The notes: generated by a model not told the origin, from the sequence alone. Shown: positions 16,127 through 25,713, counted from the stretch's first letter. The stretch: 32,767 nucleotides of DNA from an uncultured Bacilli bacterium (GCA_934102335.1 CAKOSP010000006.1:1-32767); one strand, 5' to 3'. Numbers and translations are program-made.

Positions 16127-17356
16127 ATGCACATAGAAGAATTAACACTGGAAAGATTTGAAGAATTTGTATCAAAACACCCATTAAAAAATTACTGTCA
16201 AACTATTAATTATGGTATTATGATGGGCCAATATGACTACGACTATGAATTCATAGGGCTAGTGGAAAACAATCGTATTTATGCTGCTTCTTTAATGCTT
16301 ACTAAAAGAGTTGGACATAAAATGTATTTTGCATATGCTCCCAAAGGTTTCTTAATAGATTATACCAATAAGGATTTATTTCAAGAATTTGTTACTTTAT
16401 TAAAAGATTATTACAAAAAAAGAAATTTTGTTTTTATAAAAATTAATCCTGAAATAGCAATTGGCGAAGTTAATAAAAAAACTTTCAATACACAATACAA
16501 CAACAATTACCAAATCAATAAAACTTTGCAAGAAAGTGGTTTTACTAATATTAGTGCTAATGAAGATTTTGACGAAACATTATTCCCTACCTTTACTTCA
16601 ATTGTAAGTTTAAAAAATTTTGGAATTCAAAGCATTAGTAAAAACACAAGAAATAAAGTAAGAAAAGGTATAAGAATGGGACTTCATACTGAGCTAGGGT
16701 CAATAGATGACATTAAAAACATTAAAAAATACATGCCTAAAATAGATGATTTTTATTATGATGATTTTTATAATGCATTTAAAAAAGATAACTTAGTTGA
16801 TTTATTCTTAATATATATCGAACCAGAAGATTACTTAATTAATGCTCAACAAGCTTATACTGAAGAAGCAGAAAGAAATAGTTACTTAAATAAAAAAATG
16901 ATCGAAGCACATCAAAACAATCACAACATAAACAAAAAAATGAATTCAGATCGAGCTTTATTATCATATAAAAATGAAATTGTAGAAGCTTCAAAAATGC
17001 TTTCAAATAAAAAAAGAATTTATATAGGGGCTGCTATGACTGTGAAAGATGGAGCGAGAGTTCATATAATCGCTAGTGGTTATGATAAGAACTTTAAACA
17101 TTTTGTTCCAAACTACTACTTATACTATTCAATTATGAATTATTATAAAAATGATTTTGCATATATTGATTTAAATGGAATGTCCAAAGATTTTTCAAAA
17201 ACTGGAAAATACTACGGAGTAAATAATTTTAAACTTGGATTTAATCCTAAAGTTTACGAATTAATTGGAGAACATGACCTTATACTATCATCGAATAACT
17301 ATAAAATATTATTTGATAACACGTTCATTTCTAATATATTAAAAAAAATTAAATAA
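16127..17356 (+). CDS. FemABX-family peptidoglycan bridge aminoacyltransferase
   Basis: The 409-residue protein resembles FemA/FemB/FemX enzymes, which add amino acids from aminoacyl-tRNA to the lysine of lipid II or nascent cross-bridges, at the inner face of the membrane. Matching features are an N-terminal NYCQTINYGIMMG, an AYAPKGFLIDY segment around residues 75-86, and a SKNTRNKVRKGIRMG stretch near 170. A helical hairpin insert with charged repeats (about 245-300) is probably the tRNA-binding coiled coil, and a GKYYGVNNFKLGFNP C-terminal strand near 365. TAGGTGG precedes the ATG. It is followed after 14 bases by a kinase-like gene in the same operon. The amino acid added is unknown. Confidence 0.9.
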   Translation: MHIEELTLERFEEFVSKHPLKNYCQTINYGIMMGQYDYDYEFIGLVENNRIYAASLMLTKRVGHKMYFAYAPKGFLIDYTNKDLFQEFVTLLKDYYKKRNFVFIKINPEIAIGEVNKKTFNTQYNNNYQINKTLQESGFTNISANEDFDETLFPTFTSIVSLKNFGIQSISKNTRNKVRKGIRMGLHTELGSIDDIKNIKKYMPKIDDFYYDDFYNAFKKDNLVDLFLIYIEPEDYLINAQQAYTEEAERNSYLNKKMIEAHQNNHNINKKMNSDRALLSYKNEIVEASKMLSNKKRIYIGAAMTVKDGARVHIIASGYDKNFKHFVPNYYLYYSIMNYYKNDFAYIDLNGMSKDFSKTGKYYGVNNFKLGFNPKVYELIGEHDLILSSNNYKILFDNTFISNILKKIK

Positions 17357-17370
17357 CAGGGAGGATTATT

Positions 17371-18522
17371 ATGAATCAAAAAATAATTGAAATAGCAAAC
17401 AATTTCAAATTCGAAGGTCAACTAGAAAAAATCGAAGAAAATAACCAAGGAAATATTAATAAAACCTATATATTAACTTATAACAATAATGGTATTAAAA
17501 GAAAATACTTACTTCAAAAAATAAACGCTAATGTTTTTAAAGAACCATACTTGGTTATGAGAAATATAGAACTTGTAACAAACCATATTCAAAAAAAATT
17601 AGCTCAAGAGCATGATACAACTCATAAAACATTAAATATTATAAAAACTAATAATAATGAAAATTTAGTTACTATATTTAATGACGATGGAGAAAAAGAA
17701 TACTTTAGAGCATTTGACTTTATTGAAAATTGTATTTCATATGATAGTTTAAAAGACGTTGCTGAGCCAGAAAAATTAGCTTACGAAGTAGGTAAAAGTT
17801 TTGGAACATTTCAAAGACTTTTAGCCGATGCTCCTGCGACATTACTTAGTGAAACAATTAAAGATTTTCATAATACACCAAAAAGATTTAATGATTTATT
17901 AAACAGTATTGAAAATAAGATAACAAATAGAGCCTATGAATTTCCAAAAGAAATAATCGATTTAATATCTAAAATTAGAGAATGTTCAGTAATTTCTGAT
18001 TCGCTAGGAAAGTCACTTCCTATAAGAGTAACACATAACGATACAAAACTTAATAATATATTAATTGATAAAACAAACGGTATTGGAACTGCAATAATAG
18101 ATTTAGATACTGTTATGCCAGGTTCTAGTCTATTTGACGTAGGAGATGGTATAAGATCAGCTTGTAGTAATTCTTTCGAAGATGAAACCGATGTTAATAA
18201 GATATTTTTAAACACTGATTTAACGAAAAGTTACTTAAGAGGTTATTTGGAAGAAATGACACCTTATTTAACTTTAGAAGAAATAACATATTTGGGAGAA
18301 TCTATAAAAATAATAACTTATGAATTAGCAATGAGATTTTTAACTGATTATATAAATGGGGATACATATTTTAAAGTCAAATATTTTACTCATAACCGTG
18401 ACAGATTTTTAAATCAATATTTACTGTTTAAAGACATTGAAACTAAATTAGATGAAATAAATAAATTCATTCAAGAAACAGTTACTGAAATTAAAGGCCA
18501 AAAAAGAGTTTTAACTATTTAA
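17371..18522 (+). CDS. APH-fold kinase, N-acetylhexosamine 1-kinase-like
   Basis: The 383-residue protein has the aminoglycoside-phosphotransferase/choline-kinase fold. Residues about 25-60 form the nucleotide-binding lobe (INKTYIL, KYLLQKIN). The catalytic loop is THNDTKLNNIL near 220, and the metal-binding IDLDTVMPG near 240 is followed by FDVGDGIRS. This wording is typical of N-acetylhexosamine 1-kinase (NahK)-like proteins that phosphorylate GlcNAc or GalNAc at C1. GGGAGG precedes the ATG and the gene is 14 bases after the FemX-like gene, so the pair may be co-regulated. Substrate specificity is not shown by the sequence; it could act on another small amino sugar or alcohol. Confidence 0.8.
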   Translation: MNQKIIEIANNFKFEGQLEKIEENNQGNINKTYILTYNNNGIKRKYLLQKINANVFKEPYLVMRNIELVTNHIQKKLAQEHDTTHKTLNIIKTNNNENLVTIFNDDGEKEYFRAFDFIENCISYDSLKDVAEPEKLAYEVGKSFGTFQRLLADAPATLLSETIKDFHNTPKRFNDLLNSIENKITNRAYEFPKEIIDLISKIRECSVISDSLGKSLPIRVTHNDTKLNNILIDKTNGIGTAIIDLDTVMPGSSLFDVGDGIRSACSNSFEDETDVNKIFLNTDLTKSYLRGYLEEMTPYLTLEEITYLGESIKIITYELAMRFLTDYINGDTYFKVKYFTHNRDRFLNQYLLFKDIETKLDEINKFIQETVTEIKGQKRVLTI

Positions 18523-18532
18523 AACTCTTTTT
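18501..18532. terminator. Bidirectional terminator between the kinase and TPR-like gene
   Basis: AAAAAGAGTTTTA (18501-18513) and TAAAACTCTTTTT (18520-18532) are reverse complements with a 6-base loop, and overlap both stop codons. The two genes overlap by 8 bases tail to tail. Confidence 0.7.
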
Positions 18533-19405
18533 TCTTGCTAATCTAGCATTAAATTTGTCAACAGCACTACTTTTAGAAGGAGATTCAAAACTTTTATTTA
18601 AATAATTTAAATCAGTATACCTTTGAGTATTAATATCAGTTGTTGGATACATGGTGATAAATTCAAGTGTATCATGAATAGTAATCAAAGCAAAATAATC
18701 AGTTATTGAATTTCTATTTTTTCCACAATTATCATATCTAAAAAAGTAAATATCCTCTCCACTTTTTTCTAAAATTCTACACTTATTTGGAATTATTTTT
18801 TTTATTTCTTCAACTATCTCATGAGTTGGAAAATCATCATAAAAAAGTCCTGCCAATTCTAAGGCTTCCTTATTTTCAGAATATTTTGCTTCATGCTTTT
18901 TTATATGTTCAAAAAATCTTTTTTCACTATAATCCCAAATTTGTTTATAAAAATAGCAATTTTCATACGCAGTATCATTATTTTCAATACCTACATACCT
19001 TTGTAGTATATCACCCATACCATAAAGCTTATTGCGTTTATCATAATCGTTTTTAAATTCCAAATAGCATTGATAAGCTTCTTGATACCTTCCATATTTA
19101 AAAAGATATCTAAGTTTGCCTAAATTAACTTCTGCAGCAGCTCTCATATACCTAAATGCATCTTTCTGATCTAATTTTAACGATAAAAACTCTTTTTCTA
19201 TTTTAAAAATATAATCATCAAATTCAGGCATTTCTAAAGAATACATTAAAAAACATAAATGTATTTTTCCAAAAATATCATTGGGATACTTTTCAACATA
19301 AAGTTTTATTTGATCTAAGGATGCTTCAATATTAGTCTTAGTCAACTGATATATTTTTTGTAATTCCCACTGAGAAAAATGATTAGCCGCGTCCTTCTTT
19401 TCCAT
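18515..19405 (-). CDS. Unknown cytoplasmic protein with TPR-like helices
   Basis: The 296-residue protein has no signal peptide or membrane segment. Its N-terminal two-thirds look like helical repeats (segments such as ASLDQIKLYVEKYPND, FRYMRAAAEVNLGKLRYLFKYGRYQEAYQCYLEFKNDY), suggesting TPR-like scaffolding. The C-terminal part (about 215-270) contains YFALITIHDTLEFITMYPTTD, possibly a small beta-rich domain. It ends with a Lys/Arg tail. A GGGGGA ribosome-binding site precedes ATG 19405. No enzyme motif is seen; it may be a protein-binding or sporulation/envelope-associated factor, but that is a guess. Confidence 0.75.
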   Translation of the reverse strand: MEKKDAANHFSQWELQKIYQLTKTNIEASLDQIKLYVEKYPNDIFGKIHLCFLMYSLEMPEFDDYIFKIEKEFLSLKLDQKDAFRYMRAAAEVNLGKLRYLFKYGRYQEAYQCYLEFKNDYDKRNKLYGMGDILQRYVGIENNDTAYENCYFYKQIWDYSEKRFFEHIKKHEAKYSENKEALELAGLFYDDFPTHEIVEEIKKIIPNKCRILEKSGEDIYFFRYDNCGKNRNSITDYFALITIHDTLEFITMYPTTDINTQRYTDLNYLNKSFESPSKSSAVDKFNARLARKKSFK

Positions 19406-19525
19406 TTATTAAATCCCCCAAAACTCACCTATATACTATCACACTTTACTAAATTTGTCATTATTATATTAAGATAATAAATTATTAAACTATTTTTAAT
19501 GATATACTAAGAATGAGGAAATGTT

Positions 19526-21046
19526 ATGAAAAAAAGACTAACAATGTTAATGATTTTAGACGGATTTGGAATATATAAAGCTAAAGAGGGAAATGCTATT
19601 AAACTTGCTAATACTCCCAATTACAATAAATTACTAGATAGTTGTCCACATACAACTTTGCAAGCTGCAGAACTCGCTGTAGGCCTACCTAAAGGACAAA
19701 TGGGTAATAGTGAAGTGGGTCATACAAATATTGGAGCTGGAAGAATTGTATACCAAGATTTAACGAGAATAACAAAATCTATTGAAGATAAAAGTTTTTT
19801 TAATAATATTGAATTTAATAAAGCCATAGATAATTGTATAAATAATAATTCTAATTTACATATAATTGGTTTAGTTTCTGATGGAGGTGTTCACTCCCAC
19901 ATTAATCATTTATATGCCTTAATAAAATTATGTAAAAAAAGAAAATTTAACAGAGTATACATTGATGCATTTACTGATGGAAGGGATACCCTACCTAATT
20001 CTGGAATTAAATTTATAGAAGAATTAGAAAATATGTTAAAAAAAGAAAAAATTGGTAAAATTTCCACTGTTAGTGGAAGATACTATGCTATGGATAGAGA
20101 TAAAAGATGGGAAAGAATTAAATCAGCCTATGATGCAATGGTTTATAAAAAAGGGAAAGAAGTAGAAACTGCTTGTGAAGGAATAAAAAAATCTTACGAA
20201 AAGAATATTACTGATGAATTTATAAAACCATTCATTACTAAAGATAGCACTCCAATAACTAAAAATGATTCAATAATATATTTTAACTTTAGACCAGACA
20301 GAGCTAGACAAATTACAACCGCCCTAACCGATAATGAATTTAAAGAATTTAAACACAAAAATTTAAATTTATACTATGTTTGCATGACTGAATATGATAG
20401 TACTTTTAAAAATGTTCATGTTGCTTTCCAACCCGAAAAAATAACTAATACTTTTGGAGAATATATCTCTAAAAAAGGATTAAAACAATTACGAATCGCA
20501 GAAACGGAAAAATATGCTCATGTTACTTTCTTTTTTAACGGAGGAAGAGAAAAAAGTTACAAAAACGAAGACAGAATTCTTATACCTTCGCCAAAAGTTG
20601 CTACATACGATTTGAAACCCGAAATGAGTGCCAATGAAATTACAGATAAAGCAATTGAAAAAATTAAAGAAAAAAAATATGATTCAATTATTTTAAATTT
20701 TGCAAACACAGATATGGTAGGACATACAGGAAATTTAAAGGCTACCATAAAAGCCGTTGAGACTGTTGATGAGTGTATAGGGAAAATAGTTAAAGCAATC
20801 AAAAAAGTAAATGGAATTTTGTTAATAACTGCAGATCATGGCAATTGTGAAAAAATGATTGACGATAAAACTAATTCTCCTCAAACAGCACATACCACAA
20901 ACTTAGTTCCTCTTATAATTTATGGTATTGAAAACATAAAATTAAGACCTGGAAAATTATCAGACATTTCTCCAACTATGTTAGATTTACTAAATTTAGA
21001 TAAACCTTTAGAAATGTCAGGAAAGTCCCTAATCATAAAAGAGTAA
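19526..21046 (+). CDS. gpmI: 2,3-bisphosphoglycerate-independent phosphoglycerate mutase
   Basis: The 506-residue protein interconverts 3- and 2-phosphoglycerate. Motifs in order: MLMILDGFGI (metal-binding Asp), MGNSEVGHTNIGAGR near 60-74 with the nucleophilic serine, SDGGVHSH, DAFTDGRDTLP, SGRYYAMDRDKRW, FNFRPDRARQ, and TADHGNCEKM near 440 with the second metal set. Length is typical (505-515). The ATG has a GAGGA site and a -10-like TATACT at 19503-19508. It works between PGK and enolase in glycolysis. It converges with the ABC-F gene at a shared terminator. Confidence 0.97.
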   Translation: MKKRLTMLMILDGFGIYKAKEGNAIKLANTPNYNKLLDSCPHTTLQAAELAVGLPKGQMGNSEVGHTNIGAGRIVYQDLTRITKSIEDKSFFNNIEFNKAIDNCINNNSNLHIIGLVSDGGVHSHINHLYALIKLCKKRKFNRVYIDAFTDGRDTLPNSGIKFIEELENMLKKEKIGKISTVSGRYYAMDRDKRWERIKSAYDAMVYKKGKEVETACEGIKKSYEKNITDEFIKPFITKDSTPITKNDSIIYFNFRPDRARQITTALTDNEFKEFKHKNLNLYYVCMTEYDSTFKNVHVAFQPEKITNTFGEYISKKGLKQLRIAETEKYAHVTFFFNGGREKSYKNEDRILIPSPKVATYDLKPEMSANEITDKAIEKIKEKKYDSIILNFANTDMVGHTGNLKATIKAVETVDECIGKIVKAIKKVNGILLITADHGNCEKMIDDKTNSPQTAHTTNLVPLIIYGIENIKLRPGKLSDISPTMLDLLNLDKPLEMSGKSLIIKE

Positions 21047-21060
21047 CACATGTTACTCTT
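21039..21060. terminator. Bidirectional terminator between gpmI and ABC-F gene
   Basis: AAGAGTAAC (21039-21047) and GTTACTCTT (21052-21060) form a perfect 9-bp stem with a 4-base loop, followed on the plus strand by a T-rich tract. It overlaps both stop codons. Confidence 0.75.
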
Positions 21061-22675
21061 TTTCATTTTCTAATTCATAATGTAAAACAATATCTCTATC
21101 ATAATAAGTTATTCTCCCACTAGGAAGTAACAACATACGATTAATTTTTAAATTATCAACAAAATCCAAATTATGAGAAACTACTAACATAGTTCCTTCA
21201 AAACTAGAAAAAGTATCAGCAATTATTGTCTGAGTCATAGGATCTAAATGGTTTGTGGGTTCATCTAAAAGTAAAGTATTAGCACCCATTAAAGATATTT
21301 TAGCTAAAGCCACCCTACTTCTTTCTCCTGGAGACAATACTTCTACCTTTTTATAAATATCTTCACCTGAAAACAAAAAACTTCCTAAAACTTTTCTAAG
21401 TTCATATAATGGTAAGCCAAATTCATTAAAGTTATCAACAATATTTTTGGTATTATCTAAAATTTCATGTTCTTGAGCATAGTACCCTACCTTTGTCTTA
21501 TCCGATATATCTATAGATCCACTTAATGGCTTTAAATAATTCATAATCAGTTTTAATAATGTTGTTTTACCTATACCATTTTCACCCACTACTAAAAGCT
21601 TTTCACCTCTAGTTAAATCAAAAGATAAATTTTCATATAATAAATTATCATCATTATATCCAAAAGTTAAATTTTTACAAGCAATCGGAATTAAATAACT
21701 AGGATAATCTATTTTAATTTTAAATTTTGCATACTTATTTTTCTGTTCCAAAACTACTTTTTCTTTTTGTAGCTTTTCTAACTTTTTTATTCTATCTTTA
21801 GCAATATTCGCTTTCTTTTCATTTCCACGAATATATTTACTTATTATAGCCTTTAATTTTTCTTCTTCTTTAACTTGCTTATCATATAATCGTCTTTTAG
21901 CATTATCAGACTCATTTTTAATTTTCAAAAATTTCTCGTAATTTCCATTATACATTTTAATATTAGAAGTTAATTTATCAACATACATAGTCTTACTTGT
22001 TATTTGGTTTAAAAAATCAATATCATGGGATATAACTAAAACCATACCATTATATTTTTTTAAATAATCAATAATATATTCTTTGGTATCCAAATCTAAA
22101 TGATTTGTAGGTTCATCCAATAGTAGTATTTCTGGTTTAGAATATAACAGTTTTGCAAAAGCCACTTTTGATTTCTGACCACCAGATATATTTTTTAATT
22201 TTAAATCTAACAAATTTTCATCAATACACATACCTGAAATTATTTTAAGTAATATTCCTTCGGCATTATATTCGTCATAATAAGTTAATTTATCTTCGAT
22301 TTTGGTAATTTCTTTTAAATAATACTTAAGTTTATGCTCATCTTCAGTTACAGCAATTATTTCATATAACTCATTTAGTTTTGCACGCAACTTTTTTATA
22401 GGACGCCCAGACAATAAAAACTCAAAAACTGTAATATCTTGATCAAGTAAATCATCAGTTATAACTTGTGGTAAAAAGCCAACATTAACATTATTTGCAA
22501 TAATTATTTTACCACTATCAGGTGTAAGTTTACCCAAAATTAAATTAAATAAAGTTGATTTTCCTGCACCATTTACTCCAATTATACCCACTTTATCATT
22601 GTTATTAATTTGTACATTAACATTATCAAAAATAATTTGAGTACCAAATGACATACATAAATTTTTAATATTCAT
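21053..22675 (-). CDS. ABC-F family ATPase (ribosome-associated)
   Basis: The 540-residue protein has two ABC domains and no transmembrane segments. Domain 1 has Walker A GVNGAGKS (about 34-41), ISGGQ signature near 163 and LLLDEPTNHLD near 186. A Lys-rich helical linker follows (about 245-320), then domain 2 with GENGIGKTT (about 356), LSPGERSR near 450 and LLLDEPTNHLDP near 475. ABC-F proteins bind the ribosome E site and help stalled translation or displace antibiotics; which is true here cannot be told. The promoter is TTGACT-N17-TATAAT upstream. The gene lies at the edge of the next accessory block. Confidence 0.93.
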   Translation of the reverse strand: MNIKNLCMSFGTQIIFDNVNVQINNNDKVGIIGVNGAGKSTLFNLILGKLTPDSGKIIIANNVNVGFLPQVITDDLLDQDITVFEFLLSGRPIKKLRAKLNELYEIIAVTEDEHKLKYYLKEITKIEDKLTYYDEYNAEGILLKIISGMCIDENLLDLKLKNISGGQKSKVAFAKLLYSKPEILLLDEPTNHLDLDTKEYIIDYLKKYNGMVLVISHDIDFLNQITSKTMYVDKLTSNIKMYNGNYEKFLKIKNESDNAKRRLYDKQVKEEEKLKAIISKYIRGNEKKANIAKDRIKKLEKLQKEKVVLEQKNKYAKFKIKIDYPSYLIPIACKNLTFGYNDDNLLYENLSFDLTRGEKLLVVGENGIGKTTLLKLIMNYLKPLSGSIDISDKTKVGYYAQEHEILDNTKNIVDNFNEFGLPLYELRKVLGSFLFSGEDIYKKVEVLSPGERSRVALAKISLMGANTLLLDEPTNHLDPMTQTIIADTFSSFEGTMLVVSHNLDFVDNLKINRMLLLPSGRITYYDRDIVLHYELENEKE

Positions 22676-22698
22676 TTTACCATCTTCTTCGCAGATTG

Positions 22699-22727
22699 AT
22701 TATATTTAAAAAAACTTCTTAAGTCAA
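22699..22727 (-). promoter_or_regulatory. Promoter of the ABC-F gene
   Basis: On the minus strand TTGACT (22727-22722), a 17-base spacer and TATAAT (22704-22699) lie about 24 bases before the ATG. Confidence 0.7.
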
Positions 22728-22845
22728 GAAGGAATTCATATTTAAAGTCAAATATAATTATACACTTTTAATTTTTCTATTCTCAATTTAAATATAAAAT
22801 AGGGAATAAACTATGAACAAAACATAACATATCAGTAGCGCTAAT

Positions 22846-23157
22846 TTACTGATTTTTACCATTTCTAACTCTAAATTTTCTACTGTTTAAAACGAGTAGT
22901 ATAATACCAATCAACACTAGACATATGCCAGACAATATTGGTAAAATTAAATCAGTTTTAAGTACAGACGTACAATTTAAAATCGGGCCTTCACCACCGT
23001 TAATGACATAAAATGGTTTACCGCATATAAAACTACAAAATAATACAAATACCAAAAATATTCCACTATATATAGCTCCCAAAATAATTAATATAATTGA
23101 TAAAATATTTTTAACTTTTTTATCTTTAAAGGTTTTATTTTTATTAAATCTATACAT
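22846..23157 (-). CDS. Small membrane protein of unknown function
   Basis: The 103-residue protein has two hydrophobic helices: residues about 18-45 (ILSIILIILGAIYSGIFLVFVLFC) and about 70-92 (LILPILSGICLVLIGIILLVL). The connecting loop contains FYVINGGEGPILNC, and the tail is Lys/Arg-rich. A GAGG site precedes ATG 23157. It is last in a minus-strand cluster of unknown membrane proteins, 15 bases after the previous gene. I do not recognise the family. Confidence 0.7.
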   Translation of the reverse strand: MYRFNKNKTFKDKKVKNILSIILIILGAIYSGIFLVFVLFCSFICGKPFYVINGGEGPILNCTSVLKTDLILPILSGICLVLIGIILLVLNSRKFRVRNGKNQ

Positions 23158-23172
23158 AACTACCTCATTACT

Positions 23173-23994
23173 TTATTTAATTTTTTCTAAATATTTTTTA
23201 TAATCTTGCATAGTCGTATCAAAATTGTAGAATGGAACAGAGTTATTACATTTAGGACAAGGCATAACTCTTACACCATCTTTATTTTTGGGCAATGAAC
23301 TATATTTATCAATTTCTTCAAATTTAATTTTTATTTCATTTTTACAGTTTTGGCAGATAAAACCAAAACTCTTTTTGTAATATCCTGACTTAATTCTATG
23401 TATTTTAACTTGACAAGTATCTTCAAATACATACCATACACCTGTGATAATAAATAAAGATATTATTACTACAGGAGAATAAATATTTATTTTTAAATTA
23501 ACAATAATAGTAATCGCAATGCCAAGTACAATTAAAAATATTAATCCTCCTAACAAACTTTTTTTCTTATATTTTTTTATTAGCAATTCTTCTTTGCTAT
23601 TAGGTTTTAAAAAATCTACATATTGCTCACTTAAACCATCAAACCCTAAAGATGCTTTTTCGTAAGCTTTGTTCCAATCAGGAAATAATTTTCTTCCAAA
23701 TATACCAAACAGTATCAAACCAATAGTTCCTAATCCTACAACTATTAAACACAATGTAATTTTTAAATCACCATCAATTACATTGCATATAACACCACAT
23801 ATTATTGCCAGTAATAAACTAACAGATATAGTTACTACAACAGAAGTCTTAATCATTTTATCATGAGATTTTAATGCTTTATTTTTTTCCTCTTCACTAA
23901 GTTTAGATTTTTCTACTGTTGCAACTTGTTGTTTTAACTCGCTTAAATTATTGACAGTATTGATACCTGTGGCAATTTTATTAAATCTATCCAT
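23173..23994 (-). CDS. Membrane protein with C-terminal zinc-ribbon-like segment
   Basis: The 273-residue protein starts with a charged helical region (SELKQQVATVEKSKLSEEEKNKAL, about 18-42), possibly coiled coil. Two hydrophobic helices follow at about 49-72 and 78-100, and two more at about 147-168 and 173-192. The C-terminal part holds two CxxC pairs (CQNC near 216 and CPKC near 254) spaced about 38 residues apart, which suggests a zinc ribbon. An AAGGAG site lies before the ATG at 23994. No function recognised. It may be part of an envelope complex with the neighbouring membrane proteins. Confidence 0.7.
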   Translation of the reverse strand: MDRFNKIATGINTVNNLSELKQQVATVEKSKLSEEEKNKALKSHDKMIKTSVVVTISVSLLLAIICGVICNVIDGDLKITLCLIVVGLGTIGLILFGIFGRKLFPDWNKAYEKASLGFDGLSEQYVDFLKPNSKEELLIKKYKKKSLLGGLIFLIVLGIAITIIVNLKINIYSPVVIISLFIITGVWYVFEDTCQVKIHRIKSGYYKKSFGFICQNCKNEIKIKFEEIDKYSSLPKNKDGVRVMPCPKCNNSVPFYNFDTTMQDYKKYLEKIK

Positions 23995-24032
23995 TTTATT
24001 TAACTCCTTTTACATTTTTCTTTTGATAATAT

Positions 24033-24173
24033 TTAGAGTAAATCCAAACCGTAATTATTACAATTAACATTTCCACCATCTTTTGTTTTTATTTCACAAA
24101 CAAAATAGAATTTATATAATTTGCTAATTAACAATAAAGTACTACTAATTAAAAAGGTATATATAATTAACAA
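24033..24173 (-). CDS. Possible tiny membrane ORF in the gap, start uncertain
   Basis: In the 204-base gap between the genes starting at 23994 and ending at 24199, one minus frame is open from the previous stop region to TAA 24033. It encodes a hydrophobic helix and then an extracellular-looking tail that ends GGNVNCNNYGLDLL. The only canonical start is TTG 24173, with no good ribosome-binding site. In another frame, ATG near 24075 could encode a 24-residue peptide (MLIVIITVWIYSKYY then a Lys-rich tail) that ends at the next ribosome-binding site. Either may be a real small protein, or this may be a decayed gene. Confidence 0.3.
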   Translation of the reverse strand: MLIIYTFLISSTLLLISKLYKFYFVCEIKTKDGGNVNCNNYGLDLL

Positions 24174-24198
24174 TGCAACTAATAAACTTTTGAATTGA

Positions 24199-24990
24199 TT
24201 AAACTTTTTCCTTCACTTGTTCTTCTTTTTTCCTTCTATCAAGATAATTGTAATTGCTAACTTTAACATTATTGTTTTTAAAAACATCTAATAAATCAAT
24301 TCCATAAATATCTTGAATAACAACTCCAGTTAGAGTCTTATCATCGTTTTTATACTCGATTAATTTCCAATTATTATCTTTATATTCGTAAACATTTATT
24401 TTTCCATAGATAAAGAATTCTTGAACTCTATTGTCATATTCTACATATTCAATATCTTTATATTTTATTTGAAATTTAAACATTGAAACTTCTTTTATAT
24501 AATTATATCTACTATCATAGTAATAATAGTTAAATCCATTTTCATTAACAAGTATTTTTTCATTTTTTAAATAATAGAAATCTTTAAAAGCTTGGGAATT
24601 TAAAGAAAATTTATAAGCACAATATGGCATTATGTCAAATGATAATCCAAAAGTAAGAACTAAAATACTTATTGTATATTTATCAAAACTATCTTTAATA
24701 AATATAAAGCAAAGTATTGATGATAATATTATCACCAAAAATAATATAATAGACGTTACATAAAATGTAAAAACCCACTTATGTTTTTCTGACATTGTCT
24801 TTTTGTAATCTTTTTTATATATTTTTAATAATTTGTTTTTCTTTTTATAATTTAATTCATATAAATTCTTATTATTTATTTGATTAAAGATTTGTTTGCC
24901 TTGGTTTTTAATGATTTCATTTGTGGATATTTGATTAGCAGTTATATCTAATAATACTGTACTTCTTAATATATCATTTATTTTAGTCAT
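24199..24990 (-). CDS. Membrane protein of unknown function
   Basis: The 263-residue protein has a helical polar N-terminus (about 1-65), two hydrophobic helices (about 72-98 and 104-125), and a long C-terminal soluble domain rich in Tyr, Asn and Lys (about 130-263; EYDNRVQEFFIYGKINVYEYKDNN). The C-terminal domain looks like beta strands, possibly a PH-like or other membrane-adjacent domain. An AGGAAAG site precedes the ATG, and the gene starts 9 bases after the stop of the upstream one. I recognise no family. Confidence 0.7.
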   Translation of the reverse strand: MTKINDILRSTVLLDITANQISTNEIIKNQGKQIFNQINNKNLYELNYKKKNKLLKIYKKDYKKTMSEKHKWVFTFYVTSIILFLVIILSSILCFIFIKDSFDKYTISILVLTFGLSFDIMPYCAYKFSLNSQAFKDFYYLKNEKILVNENGFNYYYYDSRYNYIKEVSMFKFQIKYKDIEYVEYDNRVQEFFIYGKINVYEYKDNNWKLIEYKNDDKTLTGVVIQDIYGIDLLDVFKNNNVKVSNYNYLDRRKKEEQVKEKV

Positions 24991-24999
24991 TTTACTTTC

Positions 25000-25713
25000 C
25001 TACGAATTAGCAGCTATAATTAATTGTCCAATAACAATCAATATAGAGATTATTGATAAAACTATTGTAGCAATAGCTTTTCCTTTTTTTCTTGTTTTTA
25101 AACCTTGAGATGCAAAGTAAAAATCCATAATATAGACAAATAATCCCATTACAATACCTGCAAATGAACTAATTAATCCTAGAATAGATATCCAAAAGCC
25201 GATTTCACACATTGTTTCTTGTTTCTTTTGATTTTCATTTTGGAAAGTTTGAGAAAAATTATTTTGTGGTTGTTGCATATTTACTTGATTAACAGTTTGT
25301 CCTGTAGGCTGTTGATAATTTTGATTTATTGGTTGACCAGTTTGTGAGTCATAATTTACTTGATTTTGATTTGTATTATTCATTGTAGTACCTCCGTTTA
25401 AATTTTCTATTTCTTGAAATAATGTACTTAAAGAATTTCTATAGTTCATTGCCATCATATTAAGGCTATTTTGTTCTAATGAAAAATTACCTAAAGCTCC
25501 ATCTAGCCAAGCATTAATTGTTATTGTTTGATTTTGTATAGAGTAAGTTAATCCTCTATAACCCATCATTTGATCACCAGCTCTAAAATATTGTTCTCCC
25601 TTTTTCTCTGTTAAAGAAAAACCATTTGCTGATAAATAACTTTGCATTAATTGATTAATAGTGTTACTATCACCTCTAAATTGTAACGTATAATTACTTT
25701 TTCCTTTTTTCAT
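25000..25713 (-). CDS. Membrane protein with Asn/Gln-rich linker and DUF4190-like C-terminus
   Basis: The 237-residue protein has a compact N-terminal domain (about 1-105; YTLQFRGDSNTINQLMQSYL). Then comes a low-complexity Asn/Gln linker with repeated GQPINQ/GQTVNQ-like units (about 110-165) and two C-terminal hydrophobic helices (about 178-203 and 212-235) with GLKTRKKGKAIA between, as in DUF4190-type membrane segments. It is the first gene of the second membrane cluster, with an extended -10 just upstream and AGGTAGGGAG ribosome-binding site. Function unknown. The Asn/Gln linker and helical anchor suggest an envelope-attached protein. Confidence 0.7.
   Translation of the reverse strand: MKKGKSNYTLQFRGDSNTINQLMQSYLSANGFSLTEKKGEQYFRAGDQMMGYRGLTYSIQNQTITINAWLDGALGNFSLEQNSLNMMAMNYRNSLSTLFQEIENLNGGTTMNNTNQNQVNYDSQTGQPINQNYQQPTGQTVNQVNMQQPQNNFSQTFQNENQKKQETMCEIGFWISILGLISSFAGIVMGLFVYIMDFYFASQGLKTRKKGKAIATIVLSIISILIVIGQLIIAANS

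Noticed and set aside
18787..19056. Plus-strand His/Tyr-rich ORF inside the TPR-like gene
   Set aside because: Composition arises from antisense reading of an AT-rich gene; no start signals.
22681..22845. Left copy of the tRNA-Trp end as attachment site
   Set aside because: No stretch matching the 3' end of the tRNA beyond a few bases was found in this gap.
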